Shown here: positions 12,306 to 23,300 of the stretch, in pieces | Position numbering within the stretch: the stretch's first letter is position 1 | Layout of the letters: every line of letters begins with the position of its first letter | DNA from: Chionis minor | Lineage: Eukaryota; Chordata; Aves; Charadriiformes; Chionididae | Direction: 5' to 3' | DNA: 64,000 nt | Assembly: GCA_013398295.1 (NCBI GenBank) | Contig: VZSF01011291.1 | Span: forward strand, 1-64,000 | Position numbers and translations under genes: made by a program | Notes under the pieces: model-generated | What the model was told of the DNA's origin: nothing | Databases searched by the model: none | The model's input: only the letters and a program-made list of their open reading frames with translations

Positions 12306-13413
12306 GACCCTTGGGCTGCCCTTCAAGAAGCCTCCCTGTGCTTCACCTGTAAGTGAGAACATGTGGGGAGAATATTTCCTGTTTGCCTTGTGAAGTTAGG
12401 CTTAAAGACAGAAGTATGTTGTGTGTGTGTCCCCCCCCCCGTCTTTCTCTCACAAGAGTGGGGCAGGGTTAGTTTTGAGTGACTTAAATGTTTGCAACAA
12501 CATGCTTAATCTAGAGTTCAAGGAAAAGATTTGTTGGTGATCAGTCAATGAACTTTAGTGTGGCAGCTGCCTTGAAGTCCAGTTGAAAAATAAATGTTTA
12601 GTGGATTCCTATTACTATTCTTGCTCTCTCAAACCTACAGAGATTTCCCTGCTGCCAATGGGTGGATTTGTTCTGTTCTCTGACAACAAAAAGCCAGATG
12701 ATTCTCCTTCTTAAAAAAAAAAAAAACCAAAGGGGATTGCTAACACAGATCCTCTTCGCTGTGTGCCCATCCTAGTGTGCCCGCTCAAATCCCATCCCTT
12801 CTAGCAGCATGGAAAGGTTAATCCCTGGCATTGAAGGCACCCAGATTAACTCATAGCAGGATTAGGATGCTTGAGCTGGCGTTAGAGGATTTAGGATATT
12901 TGGTTCTCAACGTTTGCTGAACTTGGCCTGAAAATGTTTCCCGAGGAGGCCACTGACTCCCAGGTGCCACTTTGCCTGGCACGTTGGGAGAGGTTGGAGG
13001 GAAAGCAAAGATTAAATGGGAGTGTTGAGCAGGCAGAATGCATTTTGGGTTGGGACCAGTTATTGTTGCTGGTGGGGACAAAATACTCTGGTGATGGGGT
13101 CTGGAGGTGCCGAGGTCCTGCCTCTCTGGGGAGGTGTTTGTGGTAGCTGCGAGGGCTGTCCAGTGATTCCGTGTGGCTCGGGATGGAATTTCTGCCTTGA
13201 CCCAGAGATCCCCCCTGGTGGCTCGGTCTGGGACAGGAGCCGTGTTGGTCGTCGTTCGCATTGGCACTTGGGAGTCGCACAGAGCTGTTCTTCGGGTCAA
13301 CTCTTCCCTGCCTACGTGCATCCTGTGGTGTTGAAAACTTCTCCTTTTGAAAGGCTATTTTATTTGAAGTTGCTTGGCTGGGAGCGAGTACAGCCACTAA
13401 CCTGGCACTGGTT
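12306..13413. other. Intergenic, low-complexity tracts only
   Basis: A GT run followed by a C run near 12419-12440 and an A run near 12713-12726. The 188-codon antisense frame at 12891-13457 runs into the CR1 and looks like a chance frame. Confidence 0.6.
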
Positions 13414-13690
13414 TTAGAATCACTTGGGTTGGAAGAGACCTTCAAAATCGAGTCCAACCATAAACCTATGCCAAAACCACCCCTAACCCATGTCCCTCAG
13501 CACCACGTCTACCCGTCTTTTAAATACCTCCAGGGACAGCGATTCCACCACCTCCCTGGGCAGCCTGTTCCAATGCTTGAGAACCCTTGCGGTAAAGAAG
13601 CTTTTCCTAATATCCAACCTAAACCTCCCCTGGCACAACTTGAGACCATTTCCTCTTGTCCTATTGCTTGTTACTTGGGAGAAGAGATTC
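13414..13690 (-). mobile_element. CR1 LINE, older subfamily
   Basis: Begins with AGAATCACTTGGGTTGGAAG (antisense 3' end) and runs into degenerate ORF2 C-terminal sequence, losing similarity near 13690. Confidence 0.9.
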
Positions 13691-15805
13691 TTTTGTTCAA
13701 CTATTTCTGCTGGTCTCCAGATAAGAGCGAAACAACTCCTTCCTAGGTGGTATTAGAGTCTTCCATGCGGAGGAAAAGTGCCTGTGAAATGGCTGCCCTG
13801 GTGCTTTGCTTTCTGGAGCTTCCTGCTAATGACTGTATGTGCCATTAAGTGGGTTAGTCGCCCGCAGATGGACTTGTCTGAGTTCCTGCACAGCGCAAAA
13901 TGAGTTTATCTGGGGGGGCAGAGCCTCCACAATGGTACCTTTAGGTAGCAAGCAATTGGTGTTTCCACTTTCTCTGCTGGGACACAAATGGTCTATGCTC
14001 ATAATGTCTTATTCCAGCTACTAACAGGAGGTTTCATGTTTGTGTTTTGTTTTTTTTTTAAATCTTTCTCTCATCAGCAGGGCATTAATTCCATCACAAA
14101 GGCTGCTCACACAAGCTCAGCTCCTTGTAAATGCTTACGCTGCTTTCTAGTGCACGGGGGAGCAGTAGTGGAGCTGTGGTCCCATTGCAGCCAGTCCCAC
14201 TGCTGTGTGTGAACTGGTGTCCGAGGTGCCCTGATGCTGGTGGAACACACCGCGGTGTTGCTGGGAGTGTGCAAGGGGAAGGACCGGCATGGTAGATCTC
14301 TTCTCTGTCTTGAAAACAACTATTTTCCTTTTTTTCTGTGGGAAATGACAAATGAGGACTCTAAAAATAGACCCCTCTTGAAAGATTTTTTTGTAATACA
14401 GGAAGAATATGTATATTTCTCTTTGCTTTTCAGTGGAAAACTGCCATGGTGGTGAAATAACTGTTAGCTGGGAACTGTTTTTCTGTCCCGACCCACATGA
14501 ATACAAACTTAACACTTGATTCAAAGCAGCTTGTCTTGAAAAGTACTGAACGCTGGCTGCGTTGTGGTATTGGTTCCAGTGATTTGATTTTTTTTTTTTC
14601 TGAGTATCTTGGTGTCAAGACACGTCGTTCTGTGAGTGTGGGTGGCATTGTGCTTCCCCCTCTCTGCGCCTACAAATGTTAACGGCCATTTCGTGGCTGA
14701 AATGCCTATAATTGCCCTTGTTGCTCATCTGACAATATAATTTCTCTTCCTCAACAGGCCAGCAAGGATATTTAGTTGAAATCCACGTGGAAGATAAGTC
14801 TAAAAGCTCTTTCAGTGAAGAATATACTGGAAAGGTAGAGCTTTTCCATGAATGTTTGCTTTGAGTTTGACACTGGTGCCTTAGAGCCATACCTGTGCGG
14901 CGCATTCCCACTTCCAGCAACGCTGTGCAACGGCAAGAGCCATTCCATTTTAACACATAAGCATTCAAATACACTCCTCTGTACTTTACAAACACATTTT
15001 GGGGGGGTTTCTGGAGAGCTGCATGATAAAATTGAATATTTTATGCAAGCCCTGTGCAATCTATTCTGGAAAAAAAAAACCTTTAAAACCCACATTCTGG
15101 GTTTTGAAGCTTCTGCCTGGCTTACTGTGGCAAGAGGACAAGGCCACTGCTGTGGTGGCACTGCCTCCAATTGTCTTGCTGAAACAAGACCGATGCACAT
15201 GTAATAAAATATAAATAACTGGGAAAGGGCACGTTGGTTCTCCCACTTGGCCACTGACTTCCTGCGTGTGGAACTTGTCCTTGATATAGTTCAGTGTGGA
15301 ACTGGCTGATCAGTTGTGCCCAACAGGCGCGTGTAAGGGGAAGTTGTCTGTATTAAGTAAAGAATTTCATGGGTGAAAATGCAATGTCTGGCATTGTGCT
15401 GAGGTTGTTCAGGCTGTCTGATGAGTAAAAACTGCACACATGCACTACATATAGAAAGTGGACTTTAAGACATCATGCAATGTGCAAAATGCACATTATA
15501 GGCTTTAATATAGTAGGAAGAGAGGCTTGTACACTGTAGGTAATGATTCTGCTTATATTTCAGCCTATACTTGCTGTAACAATGCTTACAAACTCCCAAT
15601 CTGGATGAAGGCACTTGCTAGGACAAGGGGAAACACCCTGTGTCTGCATTTGGGGGATAAAGAGTGAAAAGAGAGGGAGATGTTAATGCCACCATACTGT
15701 GAGCTCAGGCCTTGGTTTTCTTCAAGGAACAGGCTATGCGGGAGCAGTTCCTGTTGGTGATCAGTGTGTAGAGCATAATGTATTGTCTTGCTGATTGGAA
15801 ATAAT
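13691..15805. other. Intergenic, nothing recognised
   Basis: Short T, G and A homopolymers only. Confidence 0.6.
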
Positions 15806-16272
15806 CATAGCATCACTTGGGTTGGAAGAGACCCTCAAGATCGAGTCCAACCATAAACCTACACTGCCAAAACCACCCGTAACCCATGTCCCTCAGCACC
15901 ACGTCTACCTGTCTTTTAAATACCTCCAGGGATGGTGATTCCACCACCTCCCTGGGCAGCCTGTTCCAATGATTGAGAACCCTTTTGGTAAAGAATTTTT
16001 TCCTAATATCCAACCTAAACCTCCCCTGGCACAACTTGAGGCCGTTTCCTCTTGTCCTATTGCTTGTTCCTTGGGAGAAGAGACTGACCCGCACCTGGCT
16101 ATAACCTCCTTTCAGGGAGTTGTAGAGAGTGAGAAGGTCTCCCCTCAACCTTCTCTTCTCCAGGCTGAACAATCCCAACTCCCTCAGCTGCTCCTCGTAA
16201 GACTTGTTCTCCAGACCCCTCACCAGCTCCGTTGCTCTTCTCGGGACACACTCCAGCACCTCAGTGTCACAC
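15806..16272 (-). mobile_element. CR1 LINE, older subfamily
   Basis: The longest copy of this type here. It starts with ATCACTTGGGTTGGAAGAG (antisense). On the - strand a 148-codon stretch still reads as the ORF2 C-terminal domain. Confidence 0.92.
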
Positions 16273-16620
16273 TTAAGCCACTGGTTTCCTCATTGGAATG
16301 CGTTCCAAGGGTGGACCTCAGACCTACACTGATAAGGTGGGCCTTGGCTGTGCTCATGGGATGCCCTGCCCTTCCCCACGGCGCAAATCCATGTTCACGC
16401 AGGCTTTGTACCCCCATCCCAAGGCTAGGGAAGCACCAGCAGGGTTCATTCCCAGCCCGGTGATGTTGCCTCTAATGGGTGTGGATAGCTGTTTGTTTAT
16501 TCCCTGCCTTTGTTTTGTGTGCGTGGGGGTCCCTGGCAAGGCTGTCTGCTTGGTAGGTGCTGTAGTTGCACAAGATAAATAACGTTTTGATGCTGTGGGA
16601 TATTTTTAATTGGCAATAAC

Positions 16621-16776
16621 AGGTTGCCCAAGAAAACTGTGGCTGCCCCATCCCTGGAGGTGTTCAAGGCCAGGTTGGACCTTGCACCTGGTTTAGTGGG
16701 AGGTGGCCCTGCCCACGGCAGGGGGTTGGAACTAGATAGGCTTTAAGGTCCCTTCCAACCCAAACCATTCTGTGAT
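16621..16776 (+). mobile_element. CR1 LINE, short 3' end
   Basis: About 155 bp of CR1 tail ending CCAAACCATTCTGTGATAAT, followed by unique sequence. Confidence 0.88.
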
Positions 16777-17636
16777 AATGGTTTACATTTGAGGGCAAAC
16801 AAGCAGAAATAAAAAAAAAAAAAAAAAAAGCATGGATTTGGTGAGACTGCAGACCTGTAGCAGACTGGTCACTCGTGTGGCTTGCTGTGCTTCTGTGGGA
16901 CTGGCTTTGCAGTGGCAGCAGGAGCCGAACAAAAATTTACCTATGGAATATGCACCTGTATCCAAACAAAAATTTACTTATGGAATATGCTTGAAACCAA
17001 TCTCAAAAAAACCCCCTAAACTGGAAAAGTCCATTTAGCACTTTAGGTCTGGGGTTATCTTCTCACCTTTCCTTCCTTTCTGGTTCTGGTGTCAGCAAGA
17101 TTCTCCCTGGGATTTCTAGAGTCCTTCAGGTCTAGGAATTACTTTAAAAAGCCCAGGTCTGAGGCCATTTTGGGGGATTTGCAACAACGTGCGTTTCAAG
17201 GGACTGATATGAAGTGTGATAATACAGGGTTGCTGTACCCATGCTGGCCATGCAAGAGAAATCACTTGTATCTATATGGCATTTATCACTACAAAATACA
17301 CCCTGAGTGCCAAGTCCTAGGAAGACCTCCGCTTTCAGCTGCCTCTGGAGCTAGGGGAGGATCCCTGGCTGCTCACAGCATCCGGACCTTGCCCTGTGTT
17401 CCATCTCCACCTTCCCTAAACCCCAAATCCAGGCTGTTTCTGTGGGCGCCCCTGCCAGCATCCCCCTCTCCCGTGCCAGAGCGCTGCCCAAGCTATGATT
17501 TTTTGAGGTGCAATAGTTTTGGATCGGAGCGCTCGGTTTCTCTCCTGGTGGCAGAGATGGGGAAGGACAAAGCAGGGGAGAGCTCGGGAGTGCAGACTCA
17601 TTAACTTTTGTCTTCCAACGAGCTTGCTCTGGCTGT
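16777..17636. other. Region upstream of the promoter
   Basis: Contains an A run (16810-16829) and the 37-bp repeat. A 171-codon frame at 17089-17604 has no family resemblance and composition typical of chance. Confidence 0.55.
16927..16990 (+). repeat. 37-bp direct repeat (AACAAAAATTTAC units)
   Basis: Two 27-bp matching blocks (16927-16953 and 16964-16990), about one mismatch each way, in intergenic sequence upstream of the promoter. Confidence 0.8.
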
Positions 17637-17817
17637 TATAAAAGGCCCTTGTTAAGTAATCACATTTCTCTTGCATAAGTGCTTGTTTTTTGGGAGGAGT
17701 TAGCCAATCGGAGCCTGCAGCTCACAGGCAGAAAGTGTGTCTAGCTGCCGTGATTATTATTATTATTATTATTTTTAAATAACGCCTGATTATTAATCTG
17801 CTGAAAGTTGTATAAAA
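17637..17817 (+). promoter_or_regulatory. Core promoter of the TspO-like gene (CCAAT and TATA boxes)
   Basis: A consensus TATA box (TATAAAA) lies at 17811-17817 and a strong NF-Y type CCAAT box (TAGCCAATCGG) at 17701-17711, about 105 bp upstream. A second TATA-like element (TATAAAAG) is at 17637-17644 and could serve an alternative start. Between them are an ATT microsatellite (about 17753-17772) and an AT palindrome-like motif, TGATTATTAATCTG (17788-17801), that resembles two HNF1-type half sites. The expected start is about 25-30 bp after the proximal TATA, near 17841. Positions are read from sequence; use of these sites is inferred. Confidence 0.6.
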
Positions 17818-17840
17818 CTTCTCTCTTTAGACACAGCTGA

Positions 17841-17917
17841 GCAGCGGCGGCTCCCCAGGGCTGGTGGCAGCCCAGCTACAGCTGTAAGAGGCTGCCAAAA
17901 AGCCTGCGTGGATCCTT
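17841..17917 (+). other. Non-coding exon 1 (5' UTR) of the TspO-like gene
   Basis: This is the predicted first exon, starting about 30 bp after the TATA box and ending at a strong donor (CCTT|GTGAGTA, GT at 17918). It contains no ATG, so splicing to exon 2 at 20267 gives a clean 5' leader into the ATG at 20273. The 5' end is approximate. Intron 1 (17918-20266) is apparently lengthened by the artefactual repeat described at 19817-20290. Confidence 0.55.
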
Positions 17918-19816
17918 GTGAGTAATATTTCTGCTTCTTCTAAAGGGTGTTTGCAGCCGATAACTGCAGGCAGGGAAATATTGCAGCCATGTATTGCCGG
18001 CAATAAATTAGAGGGAGGCAGGAGGGGAGAAACAGTAGTGAAACTATTGCCTGCTTTTAAAATAAGACTTTCCTCCCAGGCTTCCGCGAGCAAGTATGGG
18101 TTTCTCTGAAGTGGTGTAATCAAGTCTCTTCCAAATATGCTGAGTAAAAAAAAAAAAAAAAAAGGAAAATTCAATTACAGGACTGTCAGGAGAACATAGA
18201 TTTGGCCTGACAGGGAGATCAAAGGACCATCTTGCGCCATGTATTGGTTCAGAGTAGACAAAAGTCAAATGTTCAAGGGAAGAATATAAGAATAGGACAA
18301 GTGTACAGTGGTACTTCCTCCCCCCCCTGTGTTTTCCTGACTTTCAGAAATATGCAGGTCAGTTATTTTGTGAGTCAGAAATGGTATCTTTAATAATACA
18401 AGTGGATTTTTCTTTTCAGAATTTAATAATTCAGTGTATCTGTTGAAGACAAATTGTTTTGGAATCTGACAGACATAAATCTAATTGGGGTTTGATATCT
18501 TGAGTTAAACACACTCTTCCACATAGATATTTGTTTTTTTAAAAGAAGTGTAGCTTTCTGTTCAGATTGAACTGAGAAGGGAGAAGCTTGTATGGATTTA
18601 TAGAAAACAGAATTTCCCCTCCCACTTCCCTGTGATATATCTGGATGCAGCTCAGCCCAGGAACAAAGCCCGGAACTATAAAACCATCCACTGAAGTGGG
18701 AACTGGAATTTATTAGTTCAATGCCCGAGCTGCTTGGAACAAGTCAGTTGTTATTCCTGCCAACCCTGGAAGGCATTGAAGTGCTAGTGTAGAGGGAAGA
18801 CGGCTCCAGTGCTGAGCTACAAGGGGAAATAAAGCTGTTGCCTATAGTGTAGATGCATGTACGCTTGCTCTAACAGGTGGCACAAAATTTTTCCGTGATG
18901 TAAAAAACATTAAACTAATGGAGATCATGTGGGAGAGCTCAAGTCACTACCTACAAACTTTTTTTTTTTTTAAAAAGGCAGTATGTAGATTGTAAAATCT
19001 ATAAAGTTCTTGAGACCTGCTAAATTATAAAACCTTATTTGTAGCCAGTAGATGAGGAGGTACCAAAAGTAAATATTTTGTAGGAATTATGGCATTAGAG
19101 AGGTGCATGTGAAAAGCTAGCCTGAACTTAAAGGCACTTGTCTGTGAAGCCATATTTCAATGTGTTCATATTTCCTTCCTAAAGAGGGCAAAATTGACAG
19201 GCCTGCTTGCTTCACTAAAACTGCTATAGCGATGTAAGATAAGCTGGAACCCCTCTTTTACACTTGCTCGCTAATTATTTAATTTTTTAGACCTTAAAAC
19301 CTTTGCAATACATCCATAAGCAAACCTGTGTGATGTCTCACCGGCAGTGGCAGAGCAGGCTGCTCGCTGGGAGTTCTGTGGCTTTCCATTTCAATTCCCC
19401 AGCCTAGCAAAGCCTCTTTGCTGCCGTGTTTCAGTGTTTTGCTGAAAGCAGGCAGCCTTTCCCGCATGTCTGTGGTGGTTGCTCTCCATCTCAAACTTGG
19501 ATGGGGGGTTCTTTAGCCATTACAGCACTAGGGGCTGGCAGAGGGAGGTGGCAGCCAATTTTAGACAGTTTTTTTTCTTTCTCCCCCAAAACATCAGGTC
19601 GCTTCATGAATCTGGAGAGTTTAGTTGTGTAAAAAAACCAAACAAACCCAAAACCCAAAAAAACTATGAGAGACCATCAAAGATGTTACTACTGTAAATC
19701 TTTGAGCTGCTAGAAGAGTATTCTGGGGAAGCATCCATTGCTTGCCCTGATTTTTGGGCTGTTCTGTGGGTTGCTGGCACTGACTGCTGTCAAAAGGATG
19801 CTGGTTCAAAGAACGA

Positions 19817-20290
19817 TGCTCCTAGCTTGTGCAAAGCATCTTTTGGTTATTACAGGGGGGAAAAAAACCCCAAAACCCAAAACCAAACAAAAACCAAATA
19901 AAAGCAAGCACTTAAAACTGGGGGATTTACTGTATTATTTCTAGAAGAGCCTCTAGGATGCGGACCAAACCCAGGCGTACCTTAGGATGCCCAAAAAAAT
20001 AGTTCTAATTTTTTTTTTTTTTTTTTTCTGGGGAAAATGGAAGCTATAAAAANTGCTCCTAGCTTGTGCAAAGCATCTTTTGGTTATTACAGGGGGGAAA
20101 AAAACCCCAAAACCCAAAACCAAACAAAAACCAAATAAAAGCAAGCACTTAAAACTGGGGGATTTACTGTATTATTTCTAGAAGAGCCTCTAGGATGCGG
20201 ACCAAACCCAGGCGTACCTTAGGATGCCCAAAAAAATAGTTCTAATTTTTTTTTTTTTTTTTGCAGGGTAAAATGGACGCTATAAACAAG
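19817..20290. repeat. Direct duplication with 237-bp period separated by one N (probable assembly artefact)
   Basis: Copy 1 is 19817-20052, N is at 20053 and copy 2 starts at 20054. About 200 bp are identical by eye up to a poly-T run. After the run copy 1 reads CTGGGGAAAATGGAAGCTATAAA, split here as CTGGGGAAAATGG then AAGCTATAAA, while copy 2 reads GCAGGGTAAAATGG then ACGCTATAAA. Copy 1 thus looks like a low-quality read of the real exon 2 boundary. Confidence 0.85.
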
Positions 20291-20378
20291 CTAAAGATTT
20301 TTGTGATGTTTCTGTCTCTGGCTGCTTTCACAGTCATGGTGATACTGAACGCTGGAAATGCCACTGGGCTATTTAAAG
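20267..20378 (+). CDS. Exon 2 (coding from 20273), residues 1-36 start
   Basis: The acceptor is a 17-T tract followed by GCAG (20261-20266), and the donor is AAAG|GTAATG (phase 1). The exon encodes residues 1-35, including the first membrane segment (about 8-27), which could act as a signal anchor, and the N29-A-T sequon. The ATG context is strong (A at -3, G at +4). A corrupted near-copy of this exon start lies 237 bp upstream and looks like an assembly error. Confidence 0.88.
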
Positions 20379-23300
20379 GTAATGTCAGCAAGCTGTCTTT
20401 GTTCAGAGAGGTGGGTTTTGTGCATTAGATCACTAAATCTCATAATCTCATAAATGTTTACAAATCCTTAAAGGGAGGGTGCCAGGAGGAGGGGGCCAGG
20501 CTTTTTTCAGGGGTGCCCAGTGGTAGGACAAGAGGGAACAGGCACAAACTTGACCATAGCAAGTCCCACCTGAACATGAGGAGAAACTTCTTTCCTTTGA
20601 AGGTGGCCGAGCACTGGCAGAGGCTGCCCAGAGAGGTGGTGGAGTCTCCGACTCTGGAGACATTCCCAACCCGCCTGGACGCCATCCTGTGCCACCTGCT
20701 GTAGGTGGACCTGCTCTGGCAGGGGGTTGGACCGGATGATCTCCAGAGGTCCTTTCCAACCCCGAACATTCTGTGATTCTAAATGATATAAGGCACCTTG
20801 GATGAGAGAGATCTGTTTGTCACCTCTTTGCTTCTCCAAATATACCCTGGTCTGTGAAAGATGGAAGTAGCTTGTGCATCCTCCAGGTGCCTGAGCCCTC
20901 TCCAGTCCCTTGAAATCACAGTAAATGGTCTTGTCCCTGGTGAACCCGCTTCTAGTGGTGAGTGGAAGCCCATCTTTGCATACGCTGTCCTTCTGTCCCT
21001 GGTGGAAGCCATTTGGGCAGCTGCTGTGGGTTTGCAGAGGGCAGTGGTGCTTGGTTTGAATGCTGGCCAGCTGAATCCATCAGAAATGGATGCTGTGCTC
21101 CTCCACAACTGGCTTTTCTGGTTCTTTGTAAGAGGGAAGGTGCCCAGGGTTCCGCATAGGGACAGAGATCCCATAATGGGTGTCTGAAGGCAAGCCAACT
21201 GCAGCACGTGGCTTGTTTTCACCAAGGGCATCCTCTCGTCTCCCTTGGATCCACTGAGGTGTGGGCTAAGGCTCGAGGAAGATTGCAGGGTGGGGGAAAT
21301 CGGCGGTCTTTCCCCATCCTTAGTACGTAGTAACACTTTTGTCTGCAATAACATTCACCACTGCAGGTCTCTTCAGGACAACCCCTGGGAACATCTCGGC
21401 GAAGTACAACACTGAGTTCACGCCAGCTGGCTGGACTTTCCTCATCTGGAACGTCATCTACGCCTGGCAGCTGGCCTGGCTGCTCTACGCCTTGTCAGGG
21501 ATCTGCCGGAGGTATTTTCCTTGCTTACGGTATAAATGAGGGACAGGGGCTCTTCCCTTCTGTAGCTCAGCCTTTTTCCCCCTTTTCTGGGGTCTCTAGT
21601 CAGTTATCTACTCGCTGCCATTCCTCTTGACTTTACCTGCTGAAGCTTTGCTGCTGGAGCATCGTTTTAGGCTCAGCTGGGAAGCATTTTGGAGGTGTAT
21701 ATGAACTGCTCTAACCCAGACAGGTTACAAACCTTCTGTGAGGCTCAGTTTCCACTAGTTCACACGATCTGACAGTTACCCAGTAGCTGCCCTTACCCAC
21801 AGCTAGATACTGAGAATCCACTGAGGGGCAAAACTAACGGATTACGGAGCTAATGCTTTAAGTCTACTTAGAATCATAGAACCACCTAGGGTGGAAGACA
21901 CCTTTAAGATCATTGAGTCCGACCATGAACTGCCAGAGCCACCACTAAACCATGTCCCTCAGCACCATGTCTACTTGTCTTTAACTTGCTGCTAGAGATC
22001 AGAGAATTATCGGTAATATTCGGTGGTGTCTTCCGTGGGGCAGACTGACTTGGCAGCTCTTTTGTCAAGGGGGACCATGGACCGCTCAGTTTGAGCCTTG
22101 TGTATCTCCTGTCTTCACATGACGTGTCAGAAGTCGTGCAACTGATAGTGGCCACACTGAAGGTTGAGGGAAGAATGAAGTGCGTGTTTGTACAAGAGTG
22201 ACCAAGTCCATATACATGCATGTATAACACAACACATATATAATGCACTCTCAAACTACTATCCCAGAGCTTTTTTCCTCAAGAACTCAGCTAAAGTCTT
22301 GTGACGGTGACATTGTGCTACTGCCACCAGTAGCACAAGCTTTGCAGCACCCATGACACAGTCCTTATCACCCACCGAGTCGGTGGTGGTGCAGAGACCA
22401 GCAAGAAGTTCTGTATGCTCTGATGGAGAAAGCCACAGGGACTGTATTTCGTGTTGGAGAAATGTGCACAAATTCAGGCTGGGCAGAGGATGAGCAGCCC
22501 CCCGGAGAGGGACTTGGGGTGTTGGTGGGGGAGAAGCTCACCATGAGCCGGCACCGTGCGCTGGCAGCCCAGAACCCCCCCGCCCCCTGGGCTGCATCCC
22601 CACAGCGTGGGCAGCAGGGCCGGGGGGGGATTCTGCCCCTCTGCTCCGCTCGGGGGAGACCCCACCTGGAATACTGCCTCCAGCTCCAGCTGTGGGGTCC
22701 CAACAGCAGGAGGACACGGAGCTGGTGGAGCGGGGCCGGAGGAGGCCGCGGAGATGCTGGGAGGACAGGCTGGGAGAGCTGGGGGGGTTTAGCCTGGAGA
22801 AGAGAAGGCTCCGGGTAGACCTTCCAGTATCTGAAATGGGCTCCAGGAAAGCTGGGGAGGGACTCTGGATCAGGGAGTGGAGCCACAGAATGAGGTAGAA
22901 TGGTTTTAAAGTGGAAGAGGGGAGATTTAGATGAGATATTGGGAAGAAATTGCTGCCTGTGAGGGTGGTGAGCCCCTGGCTGGGGTTGCCCAGAGAAGCT
23001 GTGGCTGCCCCATCCCTGGAGGTTCAAGGCCAGGTTGGATGGGGCTTGGAGTAACCTGGTCTAGTGGGAGGTGTCCCTGCCCAGGGCAGGGTGGTGGGAC
23101 TGGATGATCTTTAATGTCCTTCCAACCCAAACAATTCTGTGATAAGGATGCAGAGGAGAAATAATCTGATTTAAACCGAAGTTTTTAACTCCAACATAGA
23201 GTACCTATTAGTATGAGTAAAATGAGGCCAACAAAGTTTGGTTGGTCATTGCAGGCATTGTTTTCCTTCCTGTATACCTACTGTTCCCTGGCAGGAATGA

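Noticed and set aside
12891..13457. 188-codon antisense frame
   Set aside because: Overlaps a CR1 at its start and has no domain features.
17089..17604. 171-codon frame just upstream of the promoter
   Set aside because: No family resemblance and ends before the promoter; not joined to the gene by any splice site I could find.
19953..20144. Frame spanning the N at 20053
   Set aside because: Created by the artefactual duplication; crosses an ambiguous base.
22368..23027. 219-codon antisense open frame
   Set aside because: Lies on the reverse strand of a GC-rich CR1; the same shadow frame recurs in the other young CR1 copies.
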